The notes under the pieces are model-generated. The model was given only the letters and a program-made list of their open reading frames with translations, did no database searches and had not been told where the DNA came from. A program made the position numbers and the translations under genes. Below are positions 25,057-37,600 of a stretch of 64,000 bases of DNA, one piece after another (position 1 is the stretch's first letter; each line of letters begins with the position of its first letter). Source of the DNA: Alitta virens (lineage: Eukaryota > Annelida > Polychaeta > Phyllodocida > Nereididae); contig OW028578.1 of assembly GCA_932294295.1 (NCBI GenBank), positions 34,618,685 through 34,682,684 of the forward strand. The letters are read 5' to 3'.

Positions 25057-25825
25057 GAATCATTACCTATACATATTATTACACAATACAATAGAATGCA
25101 ATTATAACGAAAAATAAAAGTAGCAGCATGCATTCCTGTAGAAGCCATGTAGAATTGAGCAAAATTAAAATATCACATTTAGTATGATAGACGATGTATC
25201 TAAAGGCACAATTAAGCCATTGAAATGGACATTATCTCTTTACAAATGACATAAGCAAAAACCTTATTGATTGTTATTACCAAATGGAATGATACATTTC
25301 TAGCACATGCTGCTTCTAAATACCATATCATATTACTATGTATTAATCTTCACTAATTGTTACAAAGTGTATTGAAATATAGAATAGATGGAATGCAAAA
25401 CTATTGCAATGGAATGAATCATTTAGACATCAGAACTAAATCGAAAGGCATCAGTTTAATGCATAGAAGTTTAGACAAGGCAATGACGATTATATTTACA
25501 ATATCATAAAACAGTCACAATGTGGAATATTATTAATACATTTTCAAGCAGTGTCACAAAAGAAAAAAATATTAACAATATATAATGTGTCTTCACCAAG
25601 GGCATAACACGTAATGATGTAAAATTGTTCATTGGTCATATAATTTTTCACCTAGAATATAACTGGCAAAGAAAAATTATACAAAATGTAATCTGAGCCA
25701 AATCAGTGTAGTAGGTATAATTTTCAGCAGAATACAAAACTATATGAAATAAAGATGTGCCATTTAATGGCATGCTAACAAATATTTTAGTAATACAATC
25801 ACTTTTCTCTCTGGTTCCAGATAAC
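25057..25825. other. No recognised gene
   Basis: AT-rich spacer between the two MITE-M copies. No coding signal. Confidence 0.4.
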
Positions 25826-25969
25826 TACATGGCCAAATGTGCTGCGTGCGTTTTCCATGAGAAGTATAAACGCATGGAAAACGCATGGTTTTTGCCTAAT
25901 TATAATAAGGTTAAAACCATGCGTTTATCCAAACGCATGGAAAATGCACATGGCACATTTGGCCATGTA
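25826..25969. mobile_element. MITE-M copy 2
   Basis: 144-bp second copy, same orientation, 770 bp downstream of copy 1. Termini are TACATGGCCAAATGTGC and GGCACATTTGGCCATGTA. It lacks one internal GCATGGAAAA word found in copy 1. Confidence 0.8.
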
Positions 25970-26420
25970 TGTGTGCATAAACACAAGTACATCTCCCAAA
26001 CCTCTGGTATAAATAGTGTATAAAATATATAAGTATAAAAGAAACTGTAAACATAATATTCATCTTGGCATAAATTCTACACAACTGTTTGTAATTTTGT
26101 AATGTTTAAAACCCTGAAGAACAGGATTAAATGTTTTATAAATAAAATACAGTAGTATGAGGCAAATTGCATCTACTAGTCACTGTGGAGAGAAAGTCTT
26201 AGGTAATCTTGAGTATTAAGTAAAGGATTACTTGATAATATCATGCAAAATTGTATGCATTATATTTGCACCAATGATTAATAAGACTATTTATTAACAT
26301 TATTGCCCAATGTACTAATCTTGGAAATATATCCTGTCATAATAAAAATATATTAAATTTAAAATGTATCTACAAGTTTTCAGTAACTTCAGCAAAATGC
26401 TAATTATATAATGACATAGC

Positions 26421-26705
26421 AGCTGGGTGGCCTAATGTTTAAAGCATCCGCCAATTCCTCACTGGTGGTCCCAGGACCCGGGTTCGATCCCTGGCCCGGG
26501 CACTCTTCATGAACATCATCCCAGCTGGATGTCGTTCGGATGAGACATTAAATTGGCGGTCCCTTGTACTCGGTGTCTATGCTGAGGCAAGTAAAATTTC
26601 CCACGTATAGGGTAAATTTGTAGCATTGGTGGACTCCTCCTCTCTCATCTCATCAATCAACTATCGATAACAGCAAGAACTTGCCTTAGAGGGCTGCCCT
26701 TTCCA
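26421..26705 (+). mobile_element. SINE-1, near full length reference copy
   Basis: Head GGGTGGCCTAATGTTTAAAG resembles an A box and CGGGTTCGATCCCTGG is a canonical B box, so the head derives from a tRNA gene. The body follows with CAGCTGGATGTCGTTCGGAT, GAGACATTAAATT, CTGAGGCAAGTAAAA and CTTGCCTTAGAGGGCTGCCC, ending in a CTAT microsatellite at 26,707-26,730. It lies just downstream of innexin C. Confidence 0.85.
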
Positions 26706-26862
26706 TACCTATCTATCTATTTATCTATCTTATATCTAATCTGTATTTTCTATAAAACAAAAACGCTAGTGTGGCTGCTATTTCATATGTGTCGCATTCT
26801 ACCAGCGAGTACCAACAAATACTGTGATAACATAGTAAACCCTAGGTAATAAGATATTAATC

Positions 26863-29800
26863 CTATCTCTTATTTTTCTTCTTCAATGAATGTCTCCTAT
26901 CCTGTTTCTGCTTCTGTTGTTCGGCATTAGTTTTAGCTCTTTCGTCAATGGCTGAAGCTGCCCCTGCGAACTCGTTACTTCTCTGACCGGGTTGTCTAAG
27001 CTGGAAAGTCTGATTTTGTGAGTTATTCATATTTTGTAATGGGATATTATTATCTTCATCTTGTATGTAATTTAATTCTTTCAAGTATACGTCCCACAGA
27101 CCCATCAGTAATTCACTCGCTACTATATCACTAGCATTAATGCCAGTTAGTCTGATAATTAATAAGCCATCTCTCCTTAGATATTCTCCACAGAATCTGG
27201 CGATGAGTTTGTCATTTTGGGTGTTTTTGGAAACGATCTTTTCCATTCCTATTAAACGAGTTTTGACGTAGTTGTAATGTGATGGCATGTAGATGTACCT
27301 GGAAATAAATTAATATAAAGAATATTGTTAATGGAAGGTGAACAACATGCTAATGTATTATATAATGATAATTCTATTTCAAATATAAGACATAAAATCA
27401 GTTAAAAAGTATCATAAAAGATGAAAAAAAGTGTATTTCTTTCCATAAAACAATGTGCATTCTATCACAGCTGGAAGGGGCCTGTGATTCTATAGAACTA
27501 TGAACTTTTTGGAGAGGAGAGGAGAGGAGAGGAGAGGAGAGGAGAGGAGAGGAGAGGAGAGGAGAGGAGAGGAGAGGAGAGGAGAGGAGAGGAGAGGAGA
27601 GGAGAGGAGAGGAGAGGAGAGGAGGTGGAGGAGGAGGAGGAGGAGGAGGAGGAGGAGGAGGCGGAGGAGAGGGTAGGAGAGGATAGGAGAGGAGAGGATA
27701 GGAGAGGAGAGGAGAGGAGAGGAGAGGAGAGGAGAGGAGAGGAGAGGAGAGGAGAGGAGAGGAGGTGGAGGAGGAGGAGGAGGAGGAGGAGGCGGAGGAG
27801 AGGATAGGAGAGGAGAGGAGAGGAGAGGAGAGGAGAGGAGAGGAGAGGAGAGGAGAGGAGAGGAGAGGAGAGGAGAGGAGGCGGAGGAGGCGGAGGAGAG
27901 GAGAGGAGAGGAGAGGAGAGGAGAGGAGAGGAGAGGAGAGGAGAGGAGAGGAGAGGAGAGGAGAGGAGAGGAGAGGAGAGGAGAGGAGGTGGAGGAGGAG
28001 GAGGAGGAGGAGGAGAGGAAGAGGAGAGGAAGAGGAGAGGAAGAGGAGAGGGGAGAGGAGAGGAGGCGGAGTAGGAGGAAGAGGAGAGGAAGAGGAGAGG
28101 GGAGAGGAGGCGGAGGAGGAGGAGGCGGAGGAGAGGAGAGGAGAGGAGAGGAGAGGAGAGGAGAGGAGAGGAGAGGAGAGGAGAGGAGAGGAGAGGAGAG
28201 GAGAGGAGAGGAGAGGAGAGGAGAGGAGAGGAGAGGAGAGGAGGAGAGGGGAGGGGAGGAGAAGAGAGGAGACGGGAGGAGAGGACCAAAAAGTTTGAAT
28301 ATACAGGAGCTACGCACTTAGAAACCACCTTACGAAAAATATTCTCCATTATAGATGATTCAAATTGATTGATATTATCACAATGAAAGTAGGTAAAATT
28401 TAAATTGGTTAAGTAACTTACCTAAAAAACCAGCCTAGACAACTGATGCTAGTGGCAACTATAATGAAGACCAGCCAAAACCAGACAAAAATGAAGATTT
28501 TCTCGTTAAATAAATTGATCGGAAGAGAACATTGAACCGTGTATCTAATCACGTTGCCTAGGTAACGCACCTGGAATTTAATCGAGAAATGAATGAAATG
28601 AAATTACAGTAGTCTATGGTCAGGTGGGCTTAAACAGGGAACAGGCGGATAATATTATATGCCAGACAGTCACAATAGATCACCAAGGCTAGATTAGCAC
28701 TTGGATAGTTCATCCAAGATTAGCATACGTTTCTCTCAATTAAATTACCTACCTGGAAATCGCAATAAGCAATTCTGGGAAAGAGAGGCGATGTCACTCC
28801 CATGTCTTCTAATAATAACCGAATGAGGAAATTGATTCCATGGAGATGTTTTTTAAGACCCAGCATCATTTCCAATAGCAATAACTGAAACATATACAAG
28901 GGTGAAATATTAGTGATAAATCATCCTATAAGTACAATTGTAAGATGTGCACACATATTGCTTTTTAAGATAGGTTTCACAGACCTTAGAATGTTATTTT
29001 TATCAACATGAACAGGTCAGTTAAGTTTATGATAATTGTTAATATTTGCAATAAATATTAATAAGAGGTACATTTGGTTAAATACTGCAATTACATTGGT
29101 ATAGAATATTGTAACTACCAAAAATTAATAGATATATATAAGTAGTTTTTTATCTCAATATTTTCCTTGTGACATTTTAAAAATGTTATTGAATACTTTT
29201 TATTACGAAGCCCCTGAGAGGACATGGCAGAAAAAAATAAAATCTTCTCCTGAGTAAATTGAAGAAATTTTAAAGAAATCTGTTCAGGGATTCCAGTTGG
29301 TTTAAAGAAAATTAAGTTGTTTGGACAAAAAATATTTTTGTGCGTACCAAATGTTTGAAAACGGAAAAAGAAACTTTAATTTATTTTTTTCTGCCAGGTC
29401 CTCTTAGGGGGTTCCATATTTCAACTTTGTTGTCAGTATATATTAAGTACTTCCAAGTATGCATACCTGCCCAACAGCATTAGCCAAGTATAGTACTTTA
29501 ATAACCATGTATAAAGTAAATAAATAGGTTCCGTAAAACTTCCAGTAAACAGATTTGAGGGCTGAAGACAGTTTGACTTTTCCATGCATTTCGGTCAAAT
29601 ATCTCGACATATGTTTAACCATATATTCCAAGACTTTTTCTCTGTTTTGGGAATCTTGTCTGTTCATGCAGTCTATAGCTGCTCCTGCAAATAAATTATG
29701 ATTAATAACATGTTAATTAATTATCTTTGATAGAGGAAAAACTTCATGTGCATATATATCTACATATGGCACTTGGATGCAAATGGAATTGCTTTAGTGA

Positions 29801-31131
29801 TCAAGTATAGTATTGTACTAACTTGCAACTACTTAATTATAGCTTAGCCAGAGGCAGACGTAATGATGGATTGATGGGACTTGGAGTCCACACCATGATA
29901 TTATATATTTTATTTGCTTATGACTATGCAATTACAGTACCATGTAAATGTAATTTCATAACTGTCTACAATTACTGGTATACTCTTTTGAATTTCTTAA
30001 TTCATTAGTGACGGAGATATAGACACTTTTGTAATGTACTAATGTCCTGGTTTAGAGAATTGCTGCCGTAGTTTTATGTAACACTCTATTCACATTTACA
30101 CATCTAAAGTACAATTCATATTTCTCTTACAGTCGATAGGCTGCTTATGGTATTAAAGGCGTAACAATGAAATAACAGAATAATTAGATGTTCACGTGCT
30201 GAGTTTACGCATTTCTTGTTCTGACAAGCAGGCAACTCAAAATTGCCTAAAAACCTAAATATATGAATCCATTTATCTTTTTTTTTCATAAGAAAGTCTA
30301 TACTCAGCCTATCAGCTACATAGCTTAACCAATCATTTTGTTTAGCTAGCTAAACTAGCAAAGAATGTCCATAATTAGGTCGCCGGGCTGACAGGTGACG
30401 ACACACAGTGTTCACTGTAATATTTTGCAAAGACAAACAGTAAAACAAAGTGTGTGTTTACAGCTTAATTCTATTTACCTGTAATAGTGGTAACTTCAAT
30501 CCCAGATTTCTTATTTAAAGTCATCCAAATTCCCCTGGGCACATAAAACGAGACAGCCATAGCAGCCAGAATTATAGAAGTCCATTGGTAGTATCCTATG
30601 AACCTCCTGTCTTCGTCAATGTCTGGGATAGACTCATTGAAGGACAGGTAATAGGTGTTGTTTATCCAACATAACTGGTCTGTGTATCTGAAATATGATC
30701 GAGACATTTTGAAATATTTTGTTAAATGGTTAAGTTTTGAGACTTTGATACATACAGGTTGGTAGATAGATAGATATATAGATAGGTAGAAAGACAGACA
30801 GATAGACGTATAGATGGATAGACAACCAGATAGATGGAGATAGATATTGGACCATAGATAGATATATAGATAGGTAGGTAGAAAGACAGGCAGAAAGACG
30901 GACATATGGATAGACAACTAGATAGATAGATTGATAGATACTGGACTATAGATAGATAGATATATAGATAGTTAGCTGGACAGATAGATATATGGATAGA
31001 TAACTAGATGATGGACAGATTGTTAGACTGATAGATGGATAGACATATATATGGAAAGACAGATAGATATATGGATAGATAGATAGACAGTTAGATTAGA
31101 TGGATAGACAGATAGATAGATGAATAGACAT

Positions 31132-31170
<39 letters not shown>

Positions 31171-31224
31171 TATAGATAGACAGTTAGATTAGATGGATAG
31201 ACAGATAGATAGATGAATAGACAT

Positions 31225-31294
<70 letters not shown>

Positions 31295-31705
31295 GGATAG
31301 ATAGATCATACACTCAAGTCTACATTGTAACTACCATTGTGCCCCATAAATAATATATAAATGTGACCTATCAAACTTGCTGTAGCGTCAGAACATTTAT
31401 AAGTTGTAGTCCAAATTTCATATTGCAGTTTTTAATTTGATCGAGAAACTTGCATAAAGAAGTGATATTAAATGGCACTAATTATTATATATATAAATCA
31501 CTCACATTTCATGGCTCTCTTCAAAATGGTCAGGATGCCAACATTTTATGGGAGCTCCAATATAATGTTGTTTCAAAGTTAGGACAACGCTGAATGTGAA
31601 AAATATGAACACAGTAAGTCTGGAGTTGAGTCTGTCACACGTGGAGTCGCCACTGTCCTGTCGCGGGTCATTTATTTCACCAAACACTGACAAGATATTA
31701 TCCAT
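26863..31705 (-). CDS. Innexin C, gap-junction channel protein (6 exons)
   Basis: Exons on -: 31,705-31,506, 30,687-30,479, 29,684-29,467, 28,884-28,753, 28,570-28,422, 27,298-26,863, with phases 2, 1, 0, 0, 2. They total 1,344 nt (447 aa). The start is the ATG of [15 protein letters not shown]; the preceding GTG is not needed. Landmarks are TM1, loop 1 C55 and C73 (KCWHPDHF...LCWINNTYY), YYQW in TM2, [12 protein letters not shown]3 around [15 protein letters not shown], loop 2 C250 and C267 (YCDFQ|VRYLG...[15 protein letters not shown]), TM4 in the FVWFWLVF segment, and a charged Lys/Arg/Gln-rich tail longer than in A or B. Exon 1 has the same length and phase as in A and the second intron sits at the same codon, so A and C look like recent duplicates. 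C additionally has introns between the YCDFQ and VRYLG blocks and just after TM4. Invertebrate gap-junction subunit. Confidence 0.95.
27513..28286. repeat. 0.77-kb purine-only GGAGA/GGA tract in innexin C intron 5
   Basis: Almost no pyrimidine on +. GGAGA pentamers alternate with GGA trimer blocks, and GGTGGAGGAGG or GGCGGAGGAG junctions recur. The transcript of innexin C reads it as CU-rich. All open frames over it are low-complexity artefacts. Confidence 0.95.
29838..29902 (-). mobile_element. SINE-1 fragment (weak)
   Basis: GCTTAGCCAGAGGCAGACGT and TTGGAGTCCACACCATG survive from the 3' half of SINE-1. It lies in innexin C intron 2. Confidence 0.5.
30755..31308. repeat. GATA/GACA array in innexin C intron 1
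   Basis: GATA units with GACA and GGTA variants. A block of about 115 bp with AGACAGTTAGATTAGATGG occurs twice (near 31,086 and 31,178), showing segmental duplication inside the array. It ends with a near-pure (GATA)n run at 31,225-31,290. Confidence 0.9.
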
Positions 31706-31755
31706 CACTAAGTCGGTTGCAGTTTAGACTGTCAGTATCATCTTTTTGTTAAAAG
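31706..31755 (-). other. 5' UTR part of innexin C start exon
   Basis: Acceptor TTTATATTTTCAG on - ends at 31,756, 50 bases before the start codon. This implies an upstream untranslated exon, as in A and B. Confidence 0.55.
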
Positions 31756-34129
31756 CTGAAAATATAAATAGATATGTGTGGATAAATATAAGATACATAG
31801 TATAAAATTCATATTGTCATTATATGTATAAAAAAGAATTTTTTGAAATTATTTTGTGTTTTCTAAATTTGAAAAGGCAAATGTCTATAATACATCAACG
31901 AAATTATAACTTATAAATTATTATCTGAAGTTTTAATTATATTAGTATTGCCATACTGTAATACAAATAGTACATAAAAGCAGTCTATCAATATTATGGA
32001 AATAATTGTATTAGCAACTGTAATTTTGTCAAATAATATCTATAGTATATATTCTTAGAAATCCAGTAATGGTCAAATAAATAAACACACTGAAATATCT
32101 GCAATAATTCCCAACAAAATTATTAAAAAAATGTGATCTACAGTGATTATATAATATACATAACCCTATAATAACGAAAATGTTTGGAGTTTTACTGTAT
32201 AGACCAAAGCTTCTGTATATTATAGACAATCTGATTGCTATTTTGCCAATTGTCTAATCCAATACAAGAGACATATCACAGCATATTAAAACATTCACAA
32301 GCTTTGATCCTTTTGTTTAAAATATTGATCCAAAATGAGGTTAACCTAACTAACAGGTGTAAATGCAAATATTGATAGATCACAATGGATTTGCCCTACT
32401 CCCAGGGACAGCTCAAACTAAGCACGGACATATGTACTTCAGCTATATATTCATTATATTGCCAAATCCTAGCTATTTATAGTCCAAATTGCGCAATTAG
32501 CATATGATTATGGAACCGAAATGTGCCAACTGCAGAAGAGTAAAACTTATGAGTCATGTTGTAAACGAAGATATCAATATAGATATTACATTTTACAAAA
32601 GGCCAATAACTAGATTTATTAGATTTAAAGGTTTAAAATGGAATAGGTAAATTCCCAAATGGATTTGTCAATTTCCAATCAGTTAAATGGCTTTGGAAAA
32701 CTGTTTTCCTTGAAATATGATATTTTTTGGAATTCCCTCTTCCAATGATATAGGACAATAAAGAAATATGCAATTATCAATAATATAAACAGTAAAGATT
32801 GTCATAATGCTCATTATGTATGCTTCATTGCATTGTCAAAATACAAGTCCTAGCATATTGGGTGTCATTCAGTTATGGATATTTCAGTTTTAGCATTCAA
32901 AATATCAAACAAACGTGCATAAATGCAGTATGGCAAGACTAAAATACAATAACAAGTAAAATATTTTGTACTTACATGTAGGAAATGCCTCAGAGCAATT
33001 TATTTGCCTAATTGCTCTCTCCCAGCTCAGTAATTCTTGTTATTGCCGCCATATTACAAATGGTACCCAGGGTAAACAGTGCAGAGGCCCCTGTGGGTGG
33101 CAAACAATCAATAGAGGCCCAGACAGGTTTTCTACACTGCACCTCAGTACTGTGGCGACATCTGGTGCTAAAATGTATACGATAGATAGCAGTCCACTAA
33201 TTGTTACACATTCCACCAGGTGCGCTGAGGGTTGGGTCTTATGATGGTCTTGCACTAAAAACAAGGCCCAGTGTGATTGGACATATATTAAAATTAATTT
33301 TTCTAGTAAATTACTGTCAAACTATAGAGAAAAAAATAAATTTGACTTTATTTCATTGCTAGTTTCTCTCTGATGTCATGCAAACAAGTGTCTGACAGTG
33401 CTAAACAATAAAACTGCAGAACCACTGTTTATGAAGATGGAGGAATAGATGGTATAATTGTAAATTTATTTTGTGGTTTTGCCCTATTTAGATGTGGCTA
33501 AATTAATTCCTGGTGATTAAACCTACAGGTAAAAATAGGACTGATATTCAGATTCTCGTTTGAAATATTTTTATGGCTGTCACTATGACATTAAATTATA
33601 TAAGTATTTTTTTTATGGACTGCAACCTAAATAGATAGATAGATCTATAGATAAGTTAGATAATATAGATAAAATAGATAGATATATATTTTGCACAGGT
33701 AAAACTTACCTACCTACACCAGTATTGATAGCCAAAACTGTCTGCTGAACTAATTCAGTGCAATCTATCCCTGAAATGCAGCAATGACAAATCTGCCAAA
33801 TGTACATTAAGTTAGTGTTTGACAATGCTTGTATCAGAGGTCAGTTTCCTACTCCTGTACAATGTAAACAACAGGGTGTGACAATTGGTTATGGCAGATA
33901 CATTGAGTTAATATCAATTCGACAGTACTGGGATGTATGTCTTTGCTCTGTCCTATTAACAGAAGGAATCTTGGTATGGGGTAACTATGGCTAGGCCATC
34001 AAAAACCTTTATATTGTCATTCTCATCTGTACATAATTTCTCATTGTAATTTTAGTCTGAGACAAGCATAACTGCTTATTTCATTGTTCCTGTTACCCGA
34101 CTGTAAATATAGACTTATCGTATCTTATA
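31756..34129. other. No recognised gene
   Basis: AT-rich spacer between innexin C and LRRC23. Contains a small GATA patch at 33,630-33,692. It should hold the innexin C promoter, but I see no decisive motif. Confidence 0.4.
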
Positions 34130-34447
34130 CAATATTGTCTTATGATCTTATCTGACCTTACCTGATCTTATCTTATCTAATCTATCTAATATATCTAATA
34201 TTATCTTATCTTATCTAATATTATCTAATATCTAATATATCTAATCTTTTCTGATCATATCTTATCTTATATAATCCGATCTTATCTTATCTTATCTGAT
34301 CTGATCTGATCTGATCTGATCTTATCTTATCTGATCTTGTCTTGTCTTGTCTGATCTTGTCTTGTCTTGTCTTATCTTGTCTTATCTTGTCTTATCTTGT
34401 CTTATCTTGTCTTATCTTGTCTTATCTTGTCTTATCTTATCTTATCC
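34130..34447. repeat. (TTATC)n/(TTGTC)n pentanucleotide array
   Basis: TTATC, TGATC, TAATA and TTGTC words in blocks, ending in a regular CTTATCTTGT decamer run. It lies about 160 bases beyond the LRRC23 stop codon. Confidence 0.9.
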
Positions 34448-34520
34448 CAACTAAGTATGGTAGGCGTCCATTTGTCTCAACAACAGAAAACTACATGTAA
34501 TTGAAAAATAAGTCATTTAG

Positions 34521-34526
34521 TTTATT
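34521..34526 (-). terminator. Candidate LRRC23 polyadenylation signal
   Basis: AATAAA on - about 86 bases after the LRRC23 stop codon; nearest well-placed hexamer. Confidence 0.4.
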
Positions 34527-34611
34527 TGACATCCAAATTTCAAACACGAAACTGCATAAGTTAATAACAATGGTTCAATTCTACAAATAACTTTATATAA
34601 ATAAATAAATC

Positions 34612-37600
34612 TCAGTCCTCAGCAGCCATCTCCTCAGGTGGTTGTTGTTTCAATGCCTGTTCAGCCTCTTCTGCCTAGAAAATGTATGACAAATAAATTA
34701 TTGAATAAAGTAAGTAAATGTATTAATAATGTTCGATGAGTAAATATTATCAGTAAGTATTTGTCTGATATGAAGAATACTGGCATTTTCTACCCAGATA
34801 GCATTCCAAATCGTTTCAACGTTGGCGCCATTTTGGCGATGTCAAAACGATGTTGTACTGACAAAGGCTGATATAGAAATGACCCTAGCCCCATTTGGAA
34901 TGTTATCTAGGTAGGATTTAAGAAAGCTTAATTGTTTTGAAAATAAAATAAAAATGATAATATATGACAAGACAAGCATAATACCAGATGAGAGGGAAAT
35001 ACAAGGCAAGGCAATACAAGACATGATAATATAACATAACATTACATTACATAACATAACATGACATAACACAACAAAACATAACATAACATAAATAACA
35101 TAACATAATATAACATAGCTTAACATAACATAATATAACATGACATAAAATATCATAATATAATATAATATAACATAATATAATATAACATATAATAACA
35201 TAACATAATATAACATGCTGTAAAACCCACCCATAGCTTAACTACGGATAATACAAACATTGTGAATATCTACTGTCCAATAGAAAATATTACAGTAAAT
35301 GAGTATGTATGCGAAATTATTGGTATCAATGAAAGCTGCTCTGATGAAGATATTATAGTAAATGAACATGATGTAAACACAATATGTGGTCTAGAAAACA
35401 GCAAGAACCTTATGTCAAAGAATGGTGAAAACGACAGCTTGAGTACTGAAAATGAAGCAAATGATCAGAATGTCTTGAATGAATGTATGGCTGATGAGCC
35501 AAATTGTAACGAAAACCAGACAGATCCATATGCTAATGTCAAAGTATATAGGCAAATGTATCCCAGAAACCTAATTGTCAGTCATCTTAATGTAAATAGC
35601 TTACGATTGAAAATCAATGAAATATCTGTATTACTTGTCAACAGCAGATTTGAAGTATTGGTGCTGAGTGAGACAAAATTAGATTCTTCTCATTCAAATT
35701 CACTCTACGAAATTAATGATTACACTATGTATAGACAGGACAAACGGTCAAATAGTGGTGGCCTGATAGCTTACGTATCAAAGAATATTCCCTCGACTAT
35801 AGGGTCTATAAACATATGTAACGAGGACTTGGAATGTATGTCAGTAGAACTAAACTGTAACGGCACTAAAATCTCTCTTCTATGCATGTACAAGAATCCA
35901 AAAATGAGCTCTAAATGTTTCAAGCAGAGTTTCGAGGAAACGTGAAAAAATCTTAGATGAACATGAACATATAATTATAGGGGATTTAAATTTCAATATG
36001 ATAAAAAACAACATATTATCATTACTTTGCCCCACATTAAACCTTACGAACATTATAACAGAGCCTACATGCTTCAAATCTTACTCGCCAACTCTCATAG
36101 ATGTTATTATGCTAGTCACCAAGTGTAGAAAATTCATAAAAGGCTTTTCTTTAGACACAGGAATAAATGACTTTCACAACCTCATTGGAGGAATATTAAG
36201 GCAATATGCACCCATCCCCAGGCAAAAGACAATCACCTATAGAAAATTAGCCAGCATTGATTATGATAAGGTAAATGATGAACTTATGTACATGAACCTA
36301 GATGCAATGATACATAACAAAATCAACCTGAATGACAAATATGAAGTACTTCAGAACACTATGATAAATAAACTTGACAGACATGCTCCTAAAAAGCAAA
36401 AAACTATTACAATAACTGATTTTCACTGTATGACTAAAAGACTCAGGGAAGCCATATTAATACGGAACCAATTCAGAAATAAATTCTTTACACACAGAAG
36501 TTTGCACATTCTAGCGATGTACAGAAAACGTATATATATATAATTTTTATTGACAGTAAAATGTCATCCATGATATATATGTCATAAATAAAATAAAGAA
36601 CAGAAAATACAGGAAATACAGGAAATAAAGGAATACAGAAAATACAGAAATGTTCAAATAAAATTTGTAAACTAGATAAGCATATGTTATACTAGTAACG
36701 CGGTAATTCCCCGCCTCCTTGATGAAAACACAGAAACAATGCAACTTTAATCAAGAAAGAAGAAATTAGGAAATATTTTGAGGAAAAATGCCAAGGCAAC
36801 ACTAAAAACAAAGATTTCTGGCGAGCATTCAAACCTGTTTTCTCAAAAACCAAAACTAAAGTAGAAAATATACCGATAAAAGAAGACAATAACATATAAT
36901 CACTGATTGTAAAGAAGTCTGCCAAATCTTTAATAGATTCTTTAGGGAAATAGGATCTGAAATAGGAAACATAGAAGACAACAACAAACCAATTGACCAT
37001 ATACTCTTAGATTATGCAATCATGCTAGTGTTAAAATGATATCCACAAAGATCAATCACTTGCACTCCAAGTTTGAATTTAAACATGTAACAGAACAGGA
37101 TGTAAAAAAGTCCATAAAATCATGGAATCCAAGATATATTAGTAAGAATGACTGGCGCCAGGACTTAGACACCAGACTAACAGTAGGAATTGTAGCAATA
37201 GACTTGTCAAAAGCATTTGATTCTATGCCACATGGCCTCCTCCTTACCAAATTGAATGCGTATGGCTTTAGTACACGCTCGTGCAGTTTACTTAAATCAT
37301 ATCTAGTCACCAGAAAACAAAGGGTAAAAATAGGAGATACTTTTTCAGATTGGGTTACTAACATTAAAGGAGTGCCACAAGGATCAATATTAGAGCCTTT
37401 ACTGTTTAATATATTCCTTAATGATCTGCTTTACGAAAAAATAAACTGAAAAATGTACAATTATGCAGATGATAACACCCTAAGCAATACAAACCAAGAT
37501 ATAAATGTTATAAAATCTAAACTCGAAACAGACTGTATGACAGCAATAAACTGGTTTCACTCAAACTTCATGAAGGCAAATGCAGATAAATTCCAGCTGA

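Noticed and set aside
27490..28349. Open frames of up to 283 codons on both strands over the GGAGA tract
   Set aside because: Pure repeat translation (LLSSP, GEERR); lies in an innexin C intron.
33040..33264. 74- and 92-codon frames on opposite strands near 33.1 kb
   Set aside because: Overlapping frames on both strands without splice sites or recognisable motifs.
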